Notes under the pieces: model-generated
The model's database searches: none
What the model was told of the DNA's origin: nothing
What the model saw: the letters and a program-made list of their open reading frames with translations, nothing else
Assembly: GCA_907163375.1 (NCBI GenBank)
Contig: CAJQUW010003578.1
Location: forward strand, 1-64,000
Source of the DNA: Prostheceraeus crozeri
Taxonomy: Eukaryota; Platyhelminthes; Polycladida; Euryleptidae
Reading direction: 5' to 3'
DNA: 64,000 nucleotides
Made by a program: the position numbers and the translations under genes
Shown: positions 54,359 to 64,000 of the stretch, piece by piece
Numbering within the stretch: position 1 is the stretch's first letter
Layout of the letters: each line of letters begins with the position of its first letter

Positions 54359-54670
54359 TGTTTTTGTTGAAGTTTTGGACATGTTAAGCCGTCAATAAAG
54401 GTACATACAAACAATACTTATCGCGTTATTTTGTACTTACCTAGCGTTATTTTATACAATACTTGCGCTATTATCTTTAACTAACCTTACATTACACTGT
54501 TTGTACTGTTTACTCGTATATTTGACTGCGACACATAGACATGCTACATATAGACTGGTATTCATGTATTATAATCACACGAAATAATTGGAACCTCGGT
54601 AATGACAATCCCTCGTTAATCGCAATTCGCGACCGTCTCCCGATGCATTGCAATTAACGAGGTTTGACTG

Positions 54671-55914
54671 TACAACATAGTCATTGTATGAAATCGACGA
54701 AATTCATGCAATAAACTTGAATATACATGTAAGATGAATCAGGGCAAGGAATAAAGAATTTTCTAACTCTGTAGATGAACTTTCAAATTCTGGGATTCAT
54801 CGAGTAGTAGCTAAAAGCAGATTCATATTTTTAGAATTTACCTAGACTATGTGAAATTCCATGATCATTACCCCATGAAGATATTTCCGGATAAGCGCAA
54901 TTGATATACATAAGGATATTTTGGCATCAAGATGTCATCCTTTGTTTATAAGTTAAAATCCGGAAAAATGATCCACTCAGCCCTGTAGGCTACAAAGATA
55001 ATTATGTAATAAAAACTTCCAATCAAAGTTTCCATTTTGGGCTGTAATAAATGAAAGAAAAAAATATATAAATAAAAATATACAATAGGAAAAGTTTATC
55101 CTTTTTATAAATAAGTCTATTAATAATATTTATGCTTCTAATTTAAGTCATTTTTTCCTCTCAAGAATGAGCGATCAATAATCAATGATGTCAAGCAAAT
55201 CAACACTATCGGCTCTTGGCCTGATGAACCAATGCTAAACGTTTCGGACGAGTTACTGAATAACAAAGACTTTTGAATTGTGTAGTCGCAATCTTCATCT
55301 ATCTAAAATTGGTTTAGCAACAACACAACGATGATAAAAACTAAAAATCCTGGATATAAAAAAGTGCATGGTCCGTTTTGTGGAAACAGAACTATATTGA
55401 CATTCTCAATTAAACTATAATGTAATCATGTTTCCAATGGTTCGTTGCTTCTTTTTTTACACTGATACTGTTATCGAAATACAAATGAAAATAGGAAAGA
55501 CATAACTGATGCAATTGTGAAAAAATGCGAATTAAATAGAGAAAATCGCTTTTTTACCAAAACTTTAATCTGCTTAAAGATTGAATTAACATTCGTTTTT
55601 CTTTGATTCTGTCTGACAAGAGGAACTAGCCTAAGAGTTCGGCAGACGCGCTGATTCCTGGTAGGCATCGGGTGTAGCCTACATCATTGTGAAAACCTCA
55701 TTTTCGGCCTCGTTCCCTGAAGAAGCTTCTGGTTGCCGGACTATTTGTCTAACTTATAATTAATTAAACATGACCTAGCATTTATGTTCCCTGAAGATAG
55801 CTTCGTGAGGAAAACAGAAATTAATTTACAAATGTAATTACATTTGTTTAGTAGCAAAAAATGAAAATGAATTGAAGCATTTTAAAATTGAAGGCATTTA
55901 GAAACATACCTTCA
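54671..55914. other. Intergenic, nothing recognised
   Basis: No gene seen. Confidence 0.4.
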
Positions 55915-56300
55915 TGCATATTCTTCATTCACATACTGTAAATGCCTAAAATTCCATCAAGGCATGATCTTTTCAGCTATCATTTTATACCCTGAAGATG
56001 ACTGCGTTCTGTAGTTGAAATTACTCGAAGTTGGTCAACACATACATCAGATAATAATTCAAAAGTAAAAAAGGAATGCCAAATTGCTGCTAATTTGGCA
56101 TTCCCTTACTTTTGAATTATTATCTGATGTACATGTAATTTTTGCATGTGTAACTCAATGATGTGATTTATTCAGCCGTTTAACCAATTTCGAGTAATTT
56201 CAACTACAGAACGCAGTCATCTTCAGGGTATAAAATGATAATTGAACAGAGCATGCCTTGATGGGATTTTAGGCATATGCGAATGAAGAATATGCGTAAA
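55915..56300. repeat. Foldback repeat of Penelope-like 3' ends
   Basis: A near-perfect palindrome centred at about 56092: the arms GGAATGCCAAATT and AATTTGGCATTCC meet around a 6-nt spacer and extend about 170-200 bp each way. Each arm holds ACCCTGAAGATGACTGCG-type sequence, typical of Penelope-like 3' UTRs. A third diverged copy lies at about 56335-56390 in the forward direction. Looks like two 3' ends joined tail to tail. Confidence 0.7.
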
Positions 56301-56390
56301 GAAAATGCTTAAAATTTCATCAATGCAGTCTCATTTTTTATACCCTGAAAATGGCTACGCTCAGTATAGTTGAAATTAATTGGTTCATGA

Positions 56391-57243
56391 TCTAATAAAT
56401 CAGTATCATATCGGCAATTCTATTTTCACTTTCATTTAGAATGTCCAAACAAAGAGGCATCATCTCTACGTGGTTGTTAGCTGTTTATAATTATCTTGAA
56501 AGATTTCCAAATTAGACTTGACTTGACCCATCCTCTTAATCATGTTTACAAATGGACAGGCATTTGCTATATTTATTTTTCATGATTGTTGGCTGTTTGT
56601 AATTGTCTTAAAAGATATCCAAAGTTGCGCTATTGGTCCACACTCGCAATCATGTTCTCATATGGATATATTAGTCATACTTGTACTTCATTTTTTATAC
56701 CGATCGTCAGCTGCATACCCGTATTTGCTTTTGAAAATTTCAGACTCAACACTTTATCTCCTTCGTAATCATCTTAATTTCGTCATTTGTTCTATGACCC
56801 ATTTTTCATCGGAACTTGTCTGGTGCTCAAGTAATACATATGGTGATTCTTGTCGTTTTATTATTTTTTGCCGGGAAATAAATGTGACATCAGGCGATCG
56901 GGTAATTAATGTAATGCTATTGATTTTAAGCAGCATAACTACATGAAGTGAATAAAAGCTCATGTCGTTTTCTTATTTTTTATGTTAGATGTATGTTCCT
57001 ATTTATTATAATTATGTTAAATTCTATAACTTCTTTTTATGTGTCAATAATAGTCAATATTTTTTGCATCAATCATCTTAATGCGCATTTTAGACCGAAG
57101 TCGTTGTCTCTCAAAAAGTTATCATCAATGGAGACCGGACACTACCAAGCCAGCACAACCGATGGCAGAGAAGCATACCACTGTTCTGTAGGCCGACATT
57201 TACTTTTGAGGTGAGTCGCTAAAGCAATTTCTTGTGCGATTAT
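56391..57243. other. Intergenic, possible lone exon
   Basis: No gene recognised. An open stretch at about 57095-57211 ends at a perfect donor AGGTGAGT, so a host exon is possible, but the protein resembles nothing I know. Confidence 0.3.
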
Positions 57244-57463
57244 TTGTCACTGCCTCCGAACGTTTTGGTTTTAGCAGCATTGAGTTTTCTGCTGTTAACC
57301 TTTGGAACATTTCGTAACAAGATGACACCCATCAGCAGCATTTTTATACTGTATAAATATTGTAGGGCTATTCTTGTCACTGCCTCCGAATGTTTTAGTT
57401 TTAGCAGCATGAGTTTTTCTACTGTTCATCCTTGGAGCATTTCGTAGCAGGATGACTTTGATC
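57244..57463. repeat. Imperfect tandem duplication, unit about 130 bp
   Basis: 57244-57333 and 57374-57463 are diverged direct copies: both start TTGTCACTGCCTCCGAA, then GTTTTAGCAGCAT, then GGAGCATTTCGTA or a close variant. Non-coding. Confidence 0.75.
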
Positions 57464-58079
57464 AATGGCGTTCATCAATATCAACGGCAAATTTCTTAAA
57501 TATTCTGCTACAATGTCAAGCAGGCTATAACTGTAATTTCATCAAAAGAATGTGAACATATAATTAGATGTCGGAGGATTGTCGGCTCACCCATTTTCTC
57601 GGCAGATAGTCGGGGAATTAGGACCTTTGCCGTCATTAAGTCGAGTCGGCTTCCCGACAATGGACCAACAGTTCCCGACAGTTTTTTCCACCAGGATTGC
57701 CTCTCTAAGGCTGTCATGACACGGCCACGATCTGTAAAATAGTATTATTTCCTTCTGCTTTATGCTATCATGATCAGTCAATTCCGCTCTAATTTCTTCA
57801 AGATGCATAAATGTGCATGTCTCACATTTGGAAACAATTCCAACTGTATCTCCTTTGAGTTCATTTAATAAAATCGAAAGTGGATACACATTGGGGATTT
57901 AATAAATGCGGAGGTACTCTACCTAATATAGTACTTACTATATGATACAGATCATGAAATTCCCTTGATAATCAGCCTGATTTCTTCGTAGTTAGTACAT
58001 AGAGTAGGGATATACAGTATATATATATATATATATATATATATACTCTATGTATATTTACTCTATTGTTAGGATGCCT
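57464..58079. other. Intergenic with (AT)n microsatellite
   Basis: Contains a pure (AT)n run at about 58018-58044 flanked by inverted TACATAGAGTA and TACTCTATGTA, a likely hairpin. The leftward frame at 57587-57889 is open for 100 codons but unrecognised. Confidence 0.5.
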
Positions 58080-58565
58080 TTCAGCAAATATTCATTCCTT
58101 TTGATATCCAACTTGTTTCATACTACTTATTTAGGAGAGTCATCTCGGTGGTATATAAATTGGGAAATTTTGACCTTTTTCAAAAGTACTCAAATAATTT
58201 TTTGGACAACGGGAACGTCATCTCCGCGAAAAACTGAATCTTTTGATATAAAAGTTTTTACTAAAAGTTGGCCTACGCCAACTGAAATCACCCACCACCC
58301 GCATGAGGCAAGCTTAATGGACTTCAAGGTCATCTTTAAAACAGCTCACACTCGCATTGCTGAAACACTGTGCATCAAATCAACCAGTGCCCACCTAATT
58401 AATGAGAACTGTTCATCAATTCCGCTGCACATGTTCTAATTTTAGCTTTTTTCCAACTGTTTTAAGTGAGTTGTGTTGTGACCATGCAGTTTGTATATAA
58501 CCCTTTGTTTCCTCGGATTGTATTGTCCTGAAGATGAGTTTTTAATAAACTCGAAATCGATTGAC
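58080..58565 (+). mobile_element. Penelope-like element fragment 4 (3' end)
   Basis: A frame ending at 58439 shows LGESSR near its start, then FKVIFKTAHTRIAETLCIKS and a final PLHMF, the closing pattern of a Penelope GIY-YIG region. The 3' UTR follows with CCTGAAGATGAGTTTTTAAT and CTCGAAATCGA, typical of the group. No reverse transcriptase is visible upstream. Confidence 0.7.
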
Positions 58566-61500
58566 AACATGGTCGTCTTTTCCTGCACAAAATTTTTTAC
58601 TGCATACCGATACTTTTTTGAGTCGACACTCTACCTATATATCACTACTCTATGGTTCCACACGCCGTGCTACATTTCACTTAATCACAGACAGATGTCA
58701 TTTCACCGAAAGCTTCAGCCTGCTCTCATTGTATATATGTGCTTCCTGTAGTCCTGTCTGACAAGAAGAGGTACCAAATAGATCTCGACATATGTCCGGT
58801 TTCGCAGCAGCCATCGGATGTACATCAATCTGTGAAAGTCCCCAACATAATAGTCAGAGGTTCTAGGGTCGGAGCAAGAGCCGTTGTAACTGGACCACGG
58901 CTCCCAAACCATGCTTCCGATTCAGCTTAGTGGAATCAGACAAGATGAAAATATTAAAAACACCGTTTCTTTTTTTAAATTTCTAGCTTGTTTATCTATA
59001 ATAATCTATTATCTGTTGTACTCTGTTGAAGAGTGAGTGGTTTTGAAATTCTGCTATAATCAGCTGTAAAACTCACTTCTTCACTTATTAACTGACTTTT
59101 GCTACGTAGCACCCAATTGTATCACTAAATAATTCTCAAATTCGGCGAAATTTGACTAATTGGAATTATTTATGTCTCTTCTTCTAACTTTCTTCACACT
59201 GCTCTGCATTTTTTCACACGCATGCTATTAATCCCTTTGTTTAAAATCAGGACGAAACTTTGATTAATAAGAGACATTATGGAAAAAACAAGCCACTCCC
59301 ATCTGTCGGACATCACAGCTCCATGCATTTTATGATTCCATCACGAAGGTTGGATGAAGTATATAAATCAGACGAAAAAATTCGTGCATGTCGTATTAGT
59401 ACTGTAATCTAGTAGTGGCTGCGATTGGTTGATTTTTCGAATGATTTATACGTATTTCATATGCAACCAACTGAGCATGTATATTTGGCGGCACAGTCTA
59501 TTGATAGCCTCGGTTGATTCATCATACTATCATTTAGACAAGCATTCTTCTCGTTCCAAACTCTAGTTAAATTTGTGAGAATTAGTTTTGCCACCACTGC
59601 GCGGATGAAGGTCTCAGGAAAATATTCATTTAATTGCGGTTATAAATTTAGAAGATGTATAATTTTTGAAGTACCGACAAGTTATTTCTTGAAATAATTT
59701 TTTTTGGAACAATTTTTTCTACTAGAACTACTATTTTGATTCTTTTAACATGATTCAACTATTAGGCTATCGATAAATATGTAGGTAGACTTATAGCTCA
59801 AAGTGACTTTGATCTGATTTCCGAATTTTTGAACTAGTATTTGTCAGTTATATCGATTCAGATGTTTTGTTAAATATGAAATGTCGTGTTTTCATTAATA
59901 GTCAAACCAGGTAAAAATTGCGCATTTTGAAGTTTTCTAGTTTGACACCTGTTTGATAAAAAGACTCGGTATTTTTTTGTGTTTTGGATCGAGTGCATAT
60001 GATGACGATAATAACTAGATTTTCATTTTCGTGTTGTTTTGTGTTGTATACGGTTATGTCTGTTATAAGGTCTTGTGTGATTGTTAAGACGTTTTATATC
60101 AGACCCTATGCTATAATTATCGCATCGAGTATCACAATTATGGACGTTTTATTATTCATGACTCATCACAGTATTCAGATATTATCTGACTTACGAACAC
60201 TATGAAACGTGTGAAGTTTATCTTACATCTTACTTTTTATAATAAGATGATACTATCCGTAAAAATTGTTAGTGCTGAAACAAATTTGCAAAGATAAGAA
60301 CGACATATGTCAGCGCGGTCAAGAATACTGGATATAAATAAAACCCAGACCATCCTAGAAATAAGTTTCTAGCAACAGAAACTTTCCCTTTGTAGACATT
60401 TTCCATGGAATAAATTGCCAGTACACTGATTAGTAGATGGTCTCCATAAGCAACGAAAATGTTCCCAAAAGTGGTCACGGATACAATTTCCTTGTATATC
60501 ATAGGCTTGAGTTTGGACCTTCATTTATGCTACCCTGCATCGATACACTCACTGCGCGGATGTGGTCTCGAAGCCCTATGGAAACGCTGGAGAATCTTAT
60601 CACTGCGCACACGCTACGTAGTGACTTTACATGGAAGGAGAATATCAAATTGAAATTAAATTTGCGGAAGCTAGGCCTACATTTTTAGTTGAAGTTTTCT
60701 CCAGACGAATGTAGGCCATGGTGAAGTTTATTAGTCAATTTGTCAAAATGATCAAAGATACAATGCTGCGACGTTCTAAACCCTTTTCACGCTGCGTTTT
60801 CTACAACTGGTAATTCTGACTAGCAGATTACTGATCAACTTTAGTAATTACTAGAAACAGGTAATTTCCAAAAGAAGGTTTGTACAGACACACATTGCGA
60901 TGCGCATTAAGATGTGTGTTTCCTACTTTCAACTTGTTTTAAGTGAATGACTTCGAGAACAAATTATTTACTGTAGTGCTGCCATTCCTAAGCATCTACG
61001 GTATCTACTAATGCCATTCATTTTTGTCTGAGGTTTGTTGCATCTGGTTTCATACAAATTCGGGTAACTATTTGATACTTGGGTATTGATGCATGCTGTT
61101 TTACTTATTGGAGTGCCCTGTACATACATGTTGCTTTTTCTCAAGCGAATTCACCATCACCGAAGAGCTCATCACTTCGGGTTAATGCGTCGACCTTGTA
61201 GTTCTGATCCTATTCTCTCAGATGCTAATTCAATGGATCGACACTTTTAAGATTAAGTAATTCGACCAGTTGAAGACACCGAAATAGTCTCTGTATCCAA
61301 GACTATTGCGAAGACTGTGACGAGACCATGATCGAGCTTAATCGAACTTATGAAGAAGTTTGACGACCATTTTCTTGTTGGCTACAAATTATTTCTAAAA
61401 AATTGATATCCAGAATGATTGATAAGTGGCATTCCTTCAATGCGCTTAAAATCACGATTCAGTGAATCATTCGCTTCAATTTGTGGACCCCAGCGATCCA

Positions 61501-62155
61501 GCTGTTAGCAGTACAATCAAGAATGCGGCAGTTGCAAAGCATGTTAGTTCCCTAATATGCACGGAACTTCTGAAGATCTCTTCGCCACATATTTGGATGA
61601 ATGTTTGCTTCTGCGCATGTACAAAGAAAACATGCTCGGAAAATTAAAATCTTGGATAGGGCGTTATCACCCATGCTCAATAGGCTATGCATTTGTTAAT
61701 ACGCTTAATTTACGTGTGAAATAGAAGACTTTCCTGGATTTTCAATTTTTCTCCAAAAGCAATTTGCAGCCTGGAAGGAAAAAATCCCCAGAAACCTGTC
61801 AACTGATGGAGGAGGCAGCGGTATATGCGGTAGGTCTCTCTGTAAGGCGCTTTAATCAGCGGCAATATATTTGCTAGACATCACCTGTCAATATATGGCT
61901 CATGTTAATGAACAAGGATTGGTTTATGTTGATCAACTTGCTTTATCTGCAGTGATGATTATGGGACCATATACTCGTATATGCTGTCTTTCACTGCTAT
62001 TTTCTGTACGTTAACTTGTTATGAAATTGATCAGATGCGGAAAATTGTGATTATCAATGATTATTTTGAAGATGGTTGAAGCAATAGATGTATACCGGTA
62101 AAAGCACATGAAAGTGCATGGGATGTGTTTGTCAATCAATCCGGTGTATAAACTT
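58566..62155. other. Intergenic, nothing firmly recognised
   Basis: No gene I can support. The frame 58739-58930 follows a TGTAG acceptor-like site and ends at a stop, so a terminal exon is possible but unrecognised. Frames at 59984-60205 and 60269-60502 are hydrophobic, probably by base composition. Confidence 0.35.
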
Positions 62156-62159
62156 GCAT

Positions 62160-62600
62160 AACTGGCATAGGTTCCCTGCTAGCGTGGGTTGACCAGTCCT
62201 TTCACTGCTTCTCTTCTCCATTCATCTGTTTGTAGCTAATTCCTTTTAACCTCATCATATCTTCTTCGATCACACTTATCCACTTACTTGCTTATCGGCC
62301 TCTCCTTGAACTTCCCCTGCGATTGTGTTTTTCAACACTTTCTTCACATTGTCCGCCTCTCTACACATGACATGTTTCTTCTTTCGGATGTTCATCTAGG
62401 TAGGTCATTCACTGTCACTCTACTTGCTATCTTTTGGCTGTGTGCTCTATTCATTAGGATCACACCTCACATCAATCTCAGCATCCGTCCTTCTGTGGCT
62501 TTTAATCTATGGAGAGATTCAGTATTTAATGCTCACATCTCTGCACCGTATGTCAGGACGCTACGAACGCACAGGCCATACACCAGGCTTTTCAATCTCA
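62160..62600 (-). mobile_element. LINE fragment, reverse-transcriptase C-terminus, decayed
   Basis: Read leftward, 62600 to about 62180 gives RLKSLVYGLCVRSVLTYGAEM, ALNTESLHRLKATEGRMLRLM, GVILMNRAHSQKIASRV and later CDRRRYDEVKRN. These match the YGAETW, LxxLxxxExRMLRxM and D-R-x-R end of RTE-like or similar endonuclease-RT polyproteins. Several stops interrupt it. Only the tail of the ORF remains. Confidence 0.7.
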
Positions 62601-64000
62601 TAGAAATACCTAAAATGATGTGTTAATAATAGAACCAATAAAGAACAATGTAATAACAATAAAGAAGTGAACAGACATGGCCAACGCTTGTCACTTCGTC
62701 TTCTTCAGATAATGCAATCCAGTGCTTGATAGTCTGTAATCTTAAAATATGACTATTGGGGTGACGACATACGACTAGGAGCTTTGAATTTGCATCTGTA
62801 CCTACGAGTAACAGTATAGCCAGAAGCAGTAAGAAATTCAATTCCATTTCTAAGCGATTCGTTACGTCTCTCCGTCACCGATGGCATTTCTGATGAATTT
62901 TACTTGTGCTTTACCCTATTCTGGACGCTCTGTTATGTGCATCCAGGCCATCGTAAAGTCAACATTTTCAACTGAAACTATTATTGGAGGAAGTATGAAT
63001 TATATCATCACATCAAAAACTAGAAATTGGACTTTAACGCTCGTACTTGCAATGGCAACAGTGAGGTGGATCGCCCTTATCGTGACCATGAACTACTATC
63101 AGCAGTTAAGGAATGACGTTCATTCAATTCATTTTGAACAACTTTAGATGGACCGAAAACGACTGGCGATCCGCATTTGCTGGTCATTGAGGATCTTTTC
63201 ATGCGTCTTAAGAAGGAAGCTCTTGTTCTTGCAGTAGAGGACGAGAGAAGAAAGAAAGATGAAATTAAAATGAAACTTAAAGCAGAGGAAGTCTGAGAGT
63301 AAAATATAGGAGAATAGAAGGTAAGAGGTAATGTCAATCAGCCTATAACCGGTGCTCAGCGCAAGCATAGTGTTTTAGAAAGTGAAACAGTGCGATTGAA
63401 GGATAATTCACTTGTTTTTACTCGTTTACTCGTCGTTGGCAATGATAAATTTGAAAATAGTCTGCTGGAACCGGCTAAAGAAAAGTTAGACACACCTCCA
63501 CTTTTCAGTCATTACCTGACAATTGGTTATAGGCATAATTGATGAAGCTGCATTTATTGCCCACAATCAGTCTAGATTTACGGAGATTTTTCTTAATCCG
63601 CAAGATAGTTGACCGCTTCAGCGTTTTGAGGATATTTTATTTTAGTAGCTTAAACGTTTAATATATAGCTGATTAAGATAATTAGGGTTGCCGCGTGCAC
63701 ATGAATTTCATAAGGTACATGAATTGTGATCGAAGAATTGTGTATATGAAATTGAGAATTTACAGGAATATTTCAAGGAAGAAACCTTAAACTGAAATTC
63801 AAGTCTTTCGTGGCGATCGACAAAGTGCCTATGAACCCTCTCACGAAAACGTACCGGTAGCTTTGTTCTTCCAATTTATTTCCTATTTTCTCGAGTCTTT
63901 TTCTGCGCCCTTCCAAACCATCGATCCTTAATAATGCCTTTCCTATAGTACGAGTTACGAGATGCTGGTAAGTCAAAAGGACGATGGTTGACTTTAACAA
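62601..64000. other. Right edge, nothing recognised
   Basis: No gene supported. A Lys/Glu-rich coiled-coil-like stretch (about 63150-63295, + strand) and a frame running off the right edge (63773-64000, - strand) are both unrecognised. Confidence 0.35.

Larger units (their letters stand above)
51664..54670 (+). mobile_element. Tigger/pogo-like DNA transposon with nested LINE
   Basis: 3,007-bp element between TA dinucleotides (51662-51663 and 54671-54672). Inverted ends begin CAGTCGAGCCTCGTTAATCG at the left and CAGTCAAACCTCGTTAATTG on the opposite strand at the right, followed by more copies of CTCGTTAATCGCAA inside each end. It carries a decayed Tigger-type transposase, split by a LINE insertion at about 53188-53855. 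Confidence 0.9.

Noticed and set aside
57095-57211. Exon with perfect donor AGGTGAGT
   Set aside because: A single site plus a short open stretch is weak evidence; no family match or neighbouring exons.
58739-58930. Terminal exon of a host gene
   Set aside because: Acceptor-like site and stop are present, but the peptide is unrecognised and lies in repeat-rich DNA.
62881-63147. Membrane protein frame
   Set aside because: Hydrophobic stretches but no family match, and the region is repeat-rich and AT-rich.

Overview
The window is invertebrate-type metazoan nuclear DNA: AT-rich, sparse in genes, and full of old transposon pieces. It holds one clear host gene, an intact single-exon bHLH transcription factor of the BHLHE22/23 (beta3) group at 34409-34861, and one dead histone H3 copy at 1440-1850. 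I cannot name the phylum. No CRISPR array, rRNA or convincing functional tRNA is visible.

The main object is a Polinton/Maverick (adintovirus-like) element at 7844-32703 (24,860 bp). It has exact 6-bp target duplications (tacatg) and 247-bp terminal inverted repeats that differ at three sites, so this insertion looks fairly young. It is a fossil: many genes are still open, but the copy carries roughly half a dozen breaks. Rightward from the left end lie protein-primed DNA polymerase B, a TBP-like gene and a RING gene. Leftward lie the adenain-like protease, double-jelly-roll major capsid protein, basic core-like protein, two penton-like genes, chromodomain integrase, packaging ATPase, a 508-aa unknown, several small unknowns, a DEDDh-type exonuclease, two small basic proteins, a zinc-finger protein and a terminal gene. 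One proline-rich gene points right at 28599.

Three points stand out inside it. (1) It carries a TBP-like protein. (2) Its genes fall into two promoter classes: replication or regulatory genes behind TATA boxes, and mostly structural genes behind a shared TARGT motif placed 27-32 nt before the start codon. (3) RGAGCAC heptamers fill the TIRs and recur at two internal promoters. A Cys/His-rich module at the polymerase N-terminus is repeated in a separate gene at the other end. Together these suggest an element with its own staged transcription programme; that step is inference.

Left flank (1-7843): H3 pseudogene, AT-rich stretch, tRNA-derived SINE head and three hAT-like non-autonomous elements. 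Right flank (32710-64000): a DD41D (rosa-like) mariner next to the Polinton end, a 57-bp stray copy of the Polinton TIR, the bHLH gene, then a gene-poor stretch. That stretch holds four Penelope-like GIY-YIG or 3'-end fragments, a decayed mariner, a 3-kb Tigger/pogo element interrupted by a 5'-truncated LINE, a foldback repeat and another LINE tail near 62.2-62.6 kb.
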